Positions 55,316 to 63,376 of a stretch of 64,000 bases of DNA are shown in pieces (the stretch's first letter is position 1; every line of letters begins with the position of its first letter). The translations under genes and the position numbers were made by a program. Origin of the DNA: Salegentibacter mishustinae (GTDB taxonomy: Bacteria; Bacteroidota; Bacteroidia; Flavobacteriales; Flavobacteriaceae); contig NZ_LLKN01000003.1 in assembly GCF_002900095.1 (NCBI RefSeq), positions 1 through 64,000 of the forward strand. Direction: 5' to 3'. The notes beneath the pieces were generated by a model, which made no database searches, had not been told where the DNA came from, and was given only the letters and a program-made list of their open reading frames with translations.

Positions 55316-56254
55316 ATGAAAAAACTTCACCTTTTACTTTTTGTACTTACTTTAAGCCTTACAGGTTGTTATAATGATAGGGACGATTTGAATCCTTCCG
55401 GCAATAATAATCCTCAAATCCCTGAAGTACCACAGGAAACCGATAATCAATTTGTGGCTGAAGATGGGGAAGTTTATTTCACAGGATTGGAATGTAGCGG
55501 CAACGGAAATTATAATTTGGACACTGAAAATTTACTGCAAGACTTAATCATCCCAGATAATTTACCTGAATCTTTCGATTTATCTGAATTTCTACCACCG
55601 GTGGGCAATCAGGGCGAGTTGGGTTCCTGCACTTCCTGGGCTACCAGTTATTATATGAAATCTTTTCAGGAGAAAATTGAATCAGGATTACCTTATTCTG
55701 ATGCAAATATTTTAAGCCCTTCTTACACTTACAATCAACTTACTTCAGATGATTGTGGTGGAACTTCAATTCAAGAAACTCTTGCATTAATAGAAGAACA
55801 GGGTGTTGCAGCGCTGGAAATTTTCCCTTATACCGAAAATGAATGCGAAACCCAACCCGACGATGCAACAATTGAAGCGGCTGCGCAAGCTAGAATAGCC
55901 GATTATAAAGCTTTAAGCGGAGAAAATATGATTGCCGAAATGAAAACTCTCCTTACCCGGCAACAACCCATAATTATAGGTGCAGTGCTTTCTCCAGAAT
56001 TTGGGAAAACCGATAATTTTGGTCTAACAGCTTACCGGGAACACGCGGTAGATTATGAAGAAGTAACCTGCCATGCGATGTTAGTAGTTGGGTATAATGA
56101 TGAATTTGGCGCTTTTAAAGTAGTAAACTCCTGGGGAGAAGCCTGGGGCGACAATGGTTTTGTTTGGATAGATTACCTGGCTTTTGAAAATGTTGGTGAT
56201 ATAGAAGCTTCTTTTAGAGTGATTAAGCAGGCTTATGTAGCCTACGATCTGTAA
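55316..56254 (+). CDS. C1A (papain-like) cysteine peptidase lipoprotein
   Basis: A 312-residue lipoprotein: signal segment LHLLLFVLTLSLTGC with lipobox LTGC, a linker, then a papain-fold domain from about residue 80. The active Cys is in GELGSCTSWATSY, the His in CHAMLVVGYND and the Asn in VVNSWGEAWGDNG; the oxyanion Gln is in VGNQGELG. All catalytic residues are present. The mature enzyme should face the periplasm or surface. The start is ATG 55316; a TTG 39 bases earlier also opens the frame but would put a charged tail before the signal peptide. Confidence 0.9.
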   Translation: MKKLHLLLFVLTLSLTGCYNDRDDLNPSGNNNPQIPEVPQETDNQFVAEDGEVYFTGLECSGNGNYNLDTENLLQDLIIPDNLPESFDLSEFLPPVGNQGELGSCTSWATSYYMKSFQEKIESGLPYSDANILSPSYTYNQLTSDDCGGTSIQETLALIEEQGVAALEIFPYTENECETQPDDATIEAAAQARIADYKALSGENMIAEMKTLLTRQQPIIIGAVLSPEFGKTDNFGLTAYREHAVDYEEVTCHAMLVVGYNDEFGAFKVVNSWGEAWGDNGFVWIDYLAFENVGDIEASFRVIKQAYVAYDL

Positions 56255-56311
56255 TATTGCAGTTTGCTTATTCTCTATTAAAGGGTTTTCCATAATTTTT
56301 CTCAGCAATGT

Positions 56312-56340
56312 TTGCCAATTATTAGTTTAAGCTAACTTTG
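56312..56340 (+). promoter_or_regulatory. Promoter of recQ, nearly leaderless
   Basis: TTG at 56312-56314, 18-base spacer, TAACTTTG at 56333-56340, then CGGCT and the ATG at 56346. Transcription would start on or within a few bases of the start codon. Confidence 0.7.
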
Positions 56341-56345
56341 CGGCT

Positions 56346-58463
56346 ATGGAAAATACCCGGGTTTTACATACGCTTAAAGAATATTTTGGTTACGATAGTT
56401 TTAGACCGCTTCAAAAAAAGATCATCGATTCGGTTTTTGAAGGCAAAGACAACCTGGTAATTATGCCCACCGGTGGCGGTAAATCTATTTGCTACCAGCT
56501 TCCTGCAATTTTACTACCTGAAATAACCCTGGTAATTTCACCGCTTATCGCTTTGATGAAAGACCAGGTAGACGGACTTACCGCTAACGGAGTTCCCGCG
56601 GCATTTTTAAACAGTAGCCAAACCGAAAGCCAGCAACAGGAGATTTTTAAAAAAATTGATTCTAAAGAATTAAAACTGCTTTATGTTGCTCCGGAAAGTT
56701 TACAGTTTGTAGATCGTTTTATGACCGATGGGAAAATAAGTTTGATAGCAGTTGATGAGGCGCATTGTATCTCCAGCTGGGGCCACGATTTTAGACCGGC
56801 CTACACCCAACTGGGTTATTTAAAAAATCGGTTTCCCACAACTCCAATGATTGCGTTAACCGCAACAGCCGATAAAGCTACTCGCGAAGATATTTGCCGA
56901 CAATTAAATATTCCAAACGCCGAAAAGCACATCGCTTCATTTGACAGAAAAAATCTAAGTCTCGATGTGCGCCCGGGAATTAAGCGCTTTGAGCAAATCA
57001 CCAATTTCGTAAAAACCCGAAAAAAGGAAAGCGGAATTATCTACTGCCTTAGCCGAAAAAACACCGAGGAAATTGCTGAAAAACTACAACGCAAAGGTTT
57101 TGAAGCCGAAGCTTACCACGCAGGCTTACCGGCAGAGAAACGTATAGAAATTCAGGACAATTTTATCAATGACAATTCAAAAATTATTTGTGCCACCATC
57201 GCTTTTGGGATGGGTATTGATAAATCGAATATTCGCTGGGTAATTCATTATAATATGCCAAAAAACCTGGAAGGCTATTACCAGGAAATTGGTCGTGCAG
57301 GGCGAGACGGATTGCCCTCAGACACTATGCTTTTTCATAGTTATGCCGATGTGGTGCAGTTGCAAAAATTTGCTTCCAATTCGGGAAATGAGGAAGTGCA
57401 GCTCGCAAAGCTAGACCGAATGAAGCAATATTCGGAAGCATTAAGTTGCCGCCGCAAAATATTGCTGAGTTATTTTGGAGAATTAAAGCAGGAAGATTGT
57501 GGCAACTGTGATATTTGTAAAAATCCGCCGCAGTTTTTCGACGGCACTGTTATCGCTCAAAAGGCCCTTTCCTGTATTTTCAGGCTAAAAGAAAACGAAC
57601 CAATTACTGTAGTAATAGACGTTTTACGAGGCTCACAAAATGAAGCTGTTTTTAGTAAAAATTACCAGGCAATTAAAACTTTTGGAATAGGAAAAGATAT
57701 TTCCTGGCACCACTGGCAGCAGTATATTATTCAGCTTATCAACCTTGGATACGTAGAGATCGCTTTTCACCGGGGGAATAATTTACAACTTACTGCATTG
57801 GCTAAAAATGTCTTGTTTGAAGGCGAAAAAGTACAGTTGGCTGAAGTTCCAGATCGTAAAAAACTAAAACGCCGGGAAGAAACAAAAGTTTCAGAAAAAA
57901 CTTCAGATAATACTCTTTTCGAAAAATTAAGACAGCTACGTTTAAAAATTGCTCGCGAAGAAGAAATTCCTGCTTACCTCATCTTTAACGATGCTACGCT
58001 AAAAGAAATGGAAAAATCCCGCCCTATGACCGATGATGAATTTCTTCAAATCAATGGTGTGGGAAGACAAAAGATGCAGGATTATGGCTACGAATTCATA
58101 AAGGAGATCATCGCTTTTAGTAAGCAAAAACGCAGCAAAAAAAAACGTAAAAAAGCAAATACCTATAAGGCAACCCTAAATTTATTAAATGAAGGTTTAA
58201 GCCTGGATGAAATTGCGAAAAAGCGAGAGCTGGCGATTACTACGGTTTATTCGCATTTAGCAAAATTGTATGCCGAAAATGAAGCGGTAGATCCTATGAA
58301 ATATATTTCTAAAGTCGATTTTAAAGCGGTTGAAAAAGCCAGAACTGAACTTGAAAATCCTGAAGGTTTAAAAGTATATTTTGAACATTTTGAAGAAGCA
58401 ATAGATTATGGAACAATTAGGTTAGCCCTGGCTGTTTTAGAAAAACAGGAAACAGAAGTTTAA
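56346..58463 (+). CDS. recQ: ATP-dependent DNA helicase RecQ
   Basis: A 705-residue 3'-5' helicase for recombination and fork repair. Motif 0 FGYDSFRPLQ, motif I MPTGGGKSICYQLP (about 40-53), DEAH box VDEAHCISSWGHDFRP, motif VI QEIGRAGRDG, then the RQC zinc site (SCRRKILLSYFGE, DCGNCDICKNPP), an HRDC domain (about 530-600) and a C-terminal helix-turn-helix of the HTH_40 type (NLLNEGLSLDEIAKKREL). The last two domains make this longer than E. coli RecQ, as usual in Bacteroidetes. It overlaps the convergent truA-like stop by four bases. Confidence 0.94.
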   Translation: MENTRVLHTLKEYFGYDSFRPLQKKIIDSVFEGKDNLVIMPTGGGKSICYQLPAILLPEITLVISPLIALMKDQVDGLTANGVPAAFLNSSQTESQQQEIFKKIDSKELKLLYVAPESLQFVDRFMTDGKISLIAVDEAHCISSWGHDFRPAYTQLGYLKNRFPTTPMIALTATADKATREDICRQLNIPNAEKHIASFDRKNLSLDVRPGIKRFEQITNFVKTRKKESGIIYCLSRKNTEEIAEKLQRKGFEAEAYHAGLPAEKRIEIQDNFINDNSKIICATIAFGMGIDKSNIRWVIHYNMPKNLEGYYQEIGRAGRDGLPSDTMLFHSYADVVQLQKFASNSGNEEVQLAKLDRMKQYSEALSCRRKILLSYFGELKQEDCGNCDICKNPPQFFDGTVIAQKALSCIFRLKENEPITVVIDVLRGSQNEAVFSKNYQAIKTFGIGKDISWHHWQQYIIQLINLGYVEIAFHRGNNLQLTALAKNVLFEGEKVQLAEVPDRKKLKRREETKVSEKTSDNTLFEKLRQLRLKIAREEEIPAYLIFNDATLKEMEKSRPMTDDEFLQINGVGRQKMQDYGYEFIKEIIAFSKQKRSKKKRKKANTYKATLNLLNEGLSLDEIAKKRELAITTVYSHLAKLYAENEAVDPMKYISKVDFKAVEKARTELENPEGLKVYFEHFEEAIDYGTIRLALAVLEKQETEV

Positions 58464-59251
58464 AAATCTTCAAGCCCAATTTTATTTAAAAGCAAGCCCG
58501 AGGCCGGAACTATGTAATCCATTTGCATTTCTACGCCCGGTTTCAAACTATTTTCCAAATCTTCGAGACTCAATTCTCCTTTGCCAAGTTGCAGCAAAGC
58601 ACCCATCATTAATCTTACCTGGTGCCTTAGAAAACCGGCGCTGTGAATATGAAAAATATAAGATTTTTTAGGAAAGAAGCTGGCGGTGATTTCGGTATTA
58701 TCAACTAATTCAGATTTTATAATCTCACGTTCAAAAGTACTGTTCTCCGAAACCCGCACACAATAGTTTCTAAACTGGTGTTTTCCTTCAAAGAGCTTTG
58801 CTCCTTTTTTCATCAACTCGATATCCAAATCAAATTGAAAATTAGCCATTAATGGCGCACAGAAAGGATGATTTTTCTCGCCAAAACTAAATAAATAAGC
58901 ATATTCCTTAAGTTTTGGATGCTGAATGATATTAAATTTCGCATCTACTTCGGTAATGGCAAGTGCCCGAATGTCCTGTGGCAAATTCTGGTTGAATTCT
59001 TTTAAAAACTCATTCAAATCAGATAGTGGCTCGTAATCTAAGAACAACTCAAATGCCGATTCCTGAGCAGAAACCATAGCATCAGTTCTACTGGTACCCA
59101 AAATTTTAAACTTTTGTTCAGGCATCACATAACGCAGGGTTTTTGTGATTAATTCCTCTACTGTTTTTACATCTGGCTGTTTTTGCCAGCCGTGTAAACG
59201 ATAGCCTAAATACTGAATTTTAATAAGGTAAAAATAGCGCTTGGGTTGCAA
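58460..59251 (-). CDS. TruA-like tRNA pseudouridine synthase, atypical
   Basis: A 263-residue protein with the TruA fold: YFYLIKIQYLGYRLHGWQKQ at the start and RHQVRLMMGALLQLGKGEL near the end. The catalytic motif, normally RTDAGVHA, reads SRTDAMVSAQ (from about residue 54): the aspartate is kept but the Gly-Val-His that follows is changed. This suggests a paralogue of the standard TruA, with a different or narrower target; the housekeeping truA is probably elsewhere. It overlaps the recQ stop by four bases. Confidence 0.8.
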   Translation of the reverse strand: MQPKRYFYLIKIQYLGYRLHGWQKQPDVKTVEELITKTLRYVMPEQKFKILGTSRTDAMVSAQESAFELFLDYEPLSDLNEFLKEFNQNLPQDIRALAITEVDAKFNIIQHPKLKEYAYLFSFGEKNHPFCAPLMANFQFDLDIELMKKGAKLFEGKHQFRNYCVRVSENSTFEREIIKSELVDNTEITASFFPKKSYIFHIHSAGFLRHQVRLMMGALLQLGKGELSLEDLENSLKPGVEMQMDYIVPASGLLLNKIGLEDF

Positions 59252-59280
59252 ATTTTTGTTTTTCCGGGTTTAGAATATTA

Positions 59281-60078
59281 CTAATATTCCCTTTTCTTAT
59301 TTAGCTCTTCCATCTCCTTTACCGTTTCGGCAGGAATAACCTTTTGGAAAGAGGAATGTTGCTCTATGGCATATTCCAGTTTACTTACAATATCTTCAAT
59401 AGATTCATTTTCATAATCTATTTGAAGCGGTTCTTTTATTTGCATAGTTTGCAGAATACCTCTTTTCTTGATCCTGATTCCTTTTTTATCAAAAGAGCGT
59501 CTAAAACCATCGATCACGATAGGGATTACAACGGGCTTGTATTGTTTAATAATGTGTGCGGTTCCTTTTCTAATTGGTTTAAAAGGTTTTGTAGTTCCCT
59601 GTGGGAAGGTAATTACCCAACCATCCTTTAAAGCAGTTCCTATATTTTTAGTGTCGTTAGGATTTACCTTACGTTCAACTTCCTGCCCTTTAGCCCGCCA
59701 GGTTCTCTCTACACTAACGGCTCCAGCATAAGCCATGATTCTAGAAAGTAAACCTGCGTTCATCGTCTCTTTAGCAGCGACATAATAGATATTGAGTTTA
59801 GGCTGCCAGATGTAGCCAACATTCTTTATAGAATCTACCCTACCACTTAAGCTGGCATTAAAAACGTGAAACATCGCTGTAACATCGGCAAAATAAGTTT
59901 GATGATTGGAAACAAAAAGTACGTTGGTATCGGGAAGATTTTTAATGATTTCAGACCCTTCAATACTCAGTTCATTATAACCGCGATAACGACGATGGGT
60001 CAATAGTCCGAAAATACGGATAAGCCACTTTTTCAGAAATAAAATATGTCCAAACGGATTTCTTTTTAATAATCCCAT
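59281..60078 (-). CDS. 1-acyl-sn-glycerol-3-phosphate acyltransferase (PlsC-like)
   Basis: A 265-residue membrane-associated acyltransferase of phospholipid synthesis. The NHX4D motif is VSNHQTYFADVTA (about 55-67), the glycerophosphate-binding motif is FPQGTTKPFKP, and VIPIVIDGFRRSF follows. It is 29 bases upstream of the TruA-like gene on the same strand, so they may share a transcript. The extended C-terminal helix is not catalytic. The acyl acceptor could also be another lipid such as an ornithine lipid. Confidence 0.85.
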   Translation of the reverse strand: MGLLKRNPFGHILFLKKWLIRIFGLLTHRRYRGYNELSIEGSEIIKNLPDTNVLFVSNHQTYFADVTAMFHVFNASLSGRVDSIKNVGYIWQPKLNIYYVAAKETMNAGLLSRIMAYAGAVSVERTWRAKGQEVERKVNPNDTKNIGTALKDGWVITFPQGTTKPFKPIRKGTAHIIKQYKPVVIPIVIDGFRRSFDKKGIRIKKRGILQTMQIKEPLQIDYENESIEDIVSKLEYAIEQHSSFQKVIPAETVKEMEELNKKREY

Positions 60079-60248
60079 AGTTTAAATTTCAGTTCTTACT
60101 TCCTCTAAAATTGCAGTTCGATTAGATTAGGAGACCAGCCCACAAAACCTAAGGAAAAAACAATTCAATTTTGAAACAAGCCAGGCATTAATTAAATCTC
60201 GCTAACCGAGTAAAAATTAAGCCGGGCAAATATAACAATTCTTAAATT

Positions 60249-60890
60249 TTAAAAGCTTTTTCTAAATATTTCTCGTATTTCACTCAGCATCATGCCAGTG
60301 GCACCCCATACAATTTGTTCGTTTAATTTAAATGCGGGTACAACCATTTTATTGGAATAACTGGTGCTAAGTTCCTGATTTACAAAATTAGAATGATCCA
60401 GAAAATGATCTAGATCTACCTCTAAAATACGCTCTACTTCACTTTCCTGCGGAATTAAAGTTGGTGTTTTTTCCAGCAAACCTAAATAAGGTTGTACCCA
60501 AAAATTACTTGGCGGTATATACAAGCGAGTGAGCTCTCGTATCACTTCTATGCTGTTTCTTGGAATTCCAACTTCCTCTTCGGTTTCGCGCAATGCGGTT
60601 TGCTCCAGGTTTTCATCTTCGGGTTCTACACGGCCACCGGGAAATCCAATTTGATTAGAGTGAACACCTTTATAGGTTTTTCTTAAAATTAATACCAGAT
60701 GGGTTTTTCCAAAATTATTTGGGTAAAATACCGCCATAACACCGGCTTTATTAGGCTTAAGACTATTAATATCGAGATTTTTCATCTCTTCACGGCGATT
60801 ACCGGGCACTAATTTATGATGCGCCTCTTCTCCCGGAAGGACAATTTTTTTTAATTTTGGTATCCTGTCTTTAAAATCCTGAAAATCCAT
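60249..60890 (-). CDS. Nudix CoA pyrophosphatase (NudL-like)
   Basis: A 213-residue Nudix hydrolase. The Nudix box is GGRVEPEDENLEQTALRETEEEVGI, with all key Glu kept, and the preceding GNRREEMK plus the following LYIPPSNFWVQPYLG match the CoA-pyrophosphatase subfamily, which cleaves CoA to 4'-phosphopantetheine and 3',5'-ADP. Length is normal. Its ATG shares two bases with the start codon of the divergent cyclophilin gene (CATG at 60888-60891), so each promoter must lie within the other's coding region or upstream transcript leaders are absent. Confidence 0.9.
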   Translation of the reverse strand: MDFQDFKDRIPKLKKIVLPGEEAHHKLVPGNRREEMKNLDINSLKPNKAGVMAVFYPNNFGKTHLVLILRKTYKGVHSNQIGFPGGRVEPEDENLEQTALRETEEEVGIPRNSIEVIRELTRLYIPPSNFWVQPYLGLLEKTPTLIPQESEVERILEVDLDHFLDHSNFVNQELSTSYSNKMVVPAFKLNEQIVWGATGMMLSEIREIFRKSF

Positions 60891-61647
60891 GAAAACCTCG
60901 CTTTCTATCGTTTATCTTTTTTTAATTCTGCTTTTCGCAAGTTGTGAAGATAAGGAATCTTCCAGTAAAAATAAGTCTGAAACTACTTCTGAAAACAATG
61001 TTTCTGGAACAAAAACCTCTAAATTAGATTCCCTGAAAGCGAAATATGCTAAAAAGGAAGAAATAGCAATACAGAATGAAGAAGAGGTCGATGATAGATT
61101 TCCAATTCCGCAGGAGCAACTTATTCCATTTCTAACGCAGTATGGAAAAGAAAATCCCGAGAACAAAGTGCGCATCGTAACCAGTTTTGGGAATATTGAA
61201 GTAATGCTTTATCGCGATACTCCCCTGCACCGCGCTAATTTTATAATGCTTGTAAAAAAGGGATATTTCAACAATACCTTTTTCCATCGTGTAGCACCGG
61301 GATTCGTGATTCAGGGCGGAAATTCAGATAATGTAGCAACTCCCAGAAAACGTTCTGAAATTGGCGACTATCTTATTCCCAGTGAATTTGATGCCGGGCA
61401 TAAACATACCTACGGCGCATTTTCAGCAGCGAAATACAGCGAGCAGAACGTGAGTAAAGCTTCTTCTCCTTTTGAATTTTTTATAGTAATGGATGAAAAC
61501 GGAACTCCACATTTAAATAACGATCATACGGTTTTTGGACGCGTCACTAAAGGAATGCAGGTTGCAGAAAAAATTGCGCGGGTAAAAACCGGCCAGTCTG
61601 AATGGCCTATAGATAATGTGGAAATGGATATTGAGATTATAGATTAA
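60889..61647 (+). CDS. Cyclophilin-type peptidyl-prolyl isomerase lipoprotein
   Basis: A 252-residue lipoprotein. Signal segment with lipobox LFASC (Cys 20), a Ser/Lys-rich linker to about residue 60, then a cyclophilin domain (about 95-252) with FHRVAPGFVIQGG, the loop of the active site, and FFIVMDENGTPHLNNDHTVFGRV. It should fold proteins in the periplasm. The M1 start is fixed by the signal peptide. The stop codon directly abuts that of the convergent RDD gene. A TAATTTTG box at 60852-60859, inside the Nudix gene, could serve as its promoter. Confidence 0.9.
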   Translation: MKTSLSIVYLFLILLFASCEDKESSSKNKSETTSENNVSGTKTSKLDSLKAKYAKKEEIAIQNEEEVDDRFPIPQEQLIPFLTQYGKENPENKVRIVTSFGNIEVMLYRDTPLHRANFIMLVKKGYFNNTFFHRVAPGFVIQGGNSDNVATPRKRSEIGDYLIPSEFDAGHKHTYGAFSAAKYSEQNVSKASSPFEFFIVMDENGTPHLNNDHTVFGRVTKGMQVAEKIARVKTGQSEWPIDNVEMDIEIID

Positions 61648-62364
61648 TTATGCCCGCTGGGTATAATAATTATAGTCTGTAATTACCTGCTGAATAAATT
61701 CCATGGGGGATTCCTTAGGCTTGGTTTCCAATAGTTCTGATAATTTTTCTGAAAGCGATAAAATAAGTCGGTGATTATGGTTTTTTCTGGCGGTTTGATA
61801 AAGGTTTTTAATATCCTGCACATCGGCATCTTTTAAAACACTCACCTGTGGATATTTAGGTTGATAGCCTTCAGGAATATCCACTGCCAGACTCCGGTTT
61901 AAACTTGTTCTGGGCTTTTCAGAAATTACCGTAGTTTTTGCGGCGAGATCTCCCAGGCGCTGTCCTCTTCCATTTAATAAAATTGTAACTACCGCAATAG
62001 CGCCGCTACTAATAGAAATATCAATAAATCGAAGCAACCACCTAATTAAATATTCGGCAAAAGCAGGCCTGCTGCCATCTAACTTCACTACTCTAATTTG
62101 TAAAGCTGCCTTTCCCGGCGTTCGTCCATCATATAAACTTTCCCATAGTAAATAATACAAAAGGCTGGGCAAGCCCATAACAAGATAGTAAACCCACTGC
62201 CCTGCCGCATCTAATCCTGTACCGGCCAATGCCAGCGAACTAATCACTATATATAGGCCAATTATGAATACATCTACGATAAAAGCAAGAATACGATCGC
62301 CTACACTCGCAACATTCTGATTAATACTTATATTTTGAGCGGTTTCAATTTGAAAATTATCCAT
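61648..62364 (-). CDS. RDD family membrane protein
   Basis: A 238-residue inner-membrane protein with an RDD domain (about 20-150): GDRILAFIVDVFIIGLYIVI, a second helix pair around WVYYLVMGLPSLLYYLLW, DGRTPGKAALQIRVVK and RGQRLGDLAAKTTVIS. RDD proteins may transport ions or compatible solutes, but the role is mostly unknown. The last 90 residues are cytosolic and helical (VQDIKNLYQTARKNHNHRL). It is divergent from a SpoIIM-type gene, an arrangement conserved in Bacteroidetes. Confidence 0.9.
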   Translation of the reverse strand: MDNFQIETAQNISINQNVASVGDRILAFIVDVFIIGLYIVISSLALAGTGLDAAGQWVYYLVMGLPSLLYYLLWESLYDGRTPGKAALQIRVVKLDGSRPAFAEYLIRWLLRFIDISISSGAIAVVTILLNGRGQRLGDLAAKTTVISEKPRTSLNRSLAVDIPEGYQPKYPQVSVLKDADVQDIKNLYQTARKNHNHRLILSLSEKLSELLETKPKESPMEFIQQVITDYNYYTQRA

Positions 62365-62398
62365 TTAATCTGTTTCTTTGAGTCATAATAGAAAAACC

Positions 62399-63376
62399 AT
62401 GCGAGAGGCTGCTTTTGTGAAGCAAAATAAGGATAAATGGCTGAAGTTTGAAAGCCTGCTTCAAAATAAAAATAATCTGCGGCCAGAGCAGCTTTCCAAT
62501 ATTTATATTGAAGTTAGCGACCATTTAAGCTACTCTAAAACCTTTTATCCAAAAAGCAACACTACTACTTACTTAAATCAATTAGCTGCTTCTGCGCATC
62601 AAAAAGTCTATAAGAATAAAAAGGAATCACGAAACCGGTTTATTACGTTTTTCACTAAAGAATTTCCATTATTCTTCTATAATTTTCAGAAACAACTACT
62701 GCTTAGCTTTTTAATTTTCGCTCTTTTTTCTGCAGCGGGAGCTTTTTCAGCAGCTTCAGATCACACTTTTGTAAGAAGTATTTTAGGCGATGCTTATGTG
62801 AATATGACTTTACAAAATATTGCTGAAGGCGATCCTATGGCAGTTTATAAAAAAATGAGTGAAACCGATATGTTCCTTGGCATTACCATTAACAACATTC
62901 GGGTTTCTTTATTGGCTTTTAGCATGGGAATTCTTGCCGGAATAGGCACGGTCTTCATCTTAATGCAAAATGCGGTTATGCTGGGATCGTTTCAATACTT
63001 CTTTTACGACCAGGGATTGCTTTGGGAATCTGCCAGGACGATTTGGATTCACGGAACTATTGAAATTTCAGTGATAATAATCGCGGGTTGTGCAGGTCTC
63101 GTGGTTGGAAAAAGCATATTATTTCCGGGAACTTACACTCGCCTGGTTTCTTTTACGAAAGGGGTAAAAAACGGACTTAAGATTGTGATTAGTACTATTC
63201 CATTTTTTATAATAGCCGGTTTCCTGGAAGGTTTTGTCACCAGGCAAACTCAAATGCCCGATTGGTTAGCGATTTTAATCATTGGCAGTTCTTTAGCGCT
63301 TATTTTATTCTACTATATTTTTTATCCCCATATTTTAAATAAAAAACATCAAATTAATGAAGCAGGATTACATTGA
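62399..63376 (+). CDS. Stage II sporulation protein M (SpoIIM/DUF95) family protein
   Basis: A 325-residue inner-membrane protein of the SpoIIM family, here in a non-sporulating lineage. A cytosolic N-terminus (FVKQNKDKWLKFESLLQ) precedes about six membrane helices (LLSFLIFALFSAAGAFSA, LAFSMGILAGIGTVFILM, ISVIIIAGCAGLVVG, VISTIPFFIIAGFLEGFV). I start at ATG 62399; a TTG 21 bases upstream is possible. It overlaps the next gene by 20 bases and is divergent from the RDD gene. Such sets often lead into DUF4129/MoxR/DUF58 genes, which would lie to the right. Confidence 0.88.
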   Translation: MREAAFVKQNKDKWLKFESLLQNKNNLRPEQLSNIYIEVSDHLSYSKTFYPKSNTTTYLNQLAASAHQKVYKNKKESRNRFITFFTKEFPLFFYNFQKQLLLSFLIFALFSAAGAFSAASDHTFVRSILGDAYVNMTLQNIAEGDPMAVYKKMSETDMFLGITINNIRVSLLAFSMGILAGIGTVFILMQNAVMLGSFQYFFYDQGLLWESARTIWIHGTIEISVIIIAGCAGLVVGKSILFPGTYTRLVSFTKGVKNGLKIVISTIPFFIIAGFLEGFVTRQTQMPDWLAILIIGSSLALILFYYIFYPHILNKKHQINEAGLH

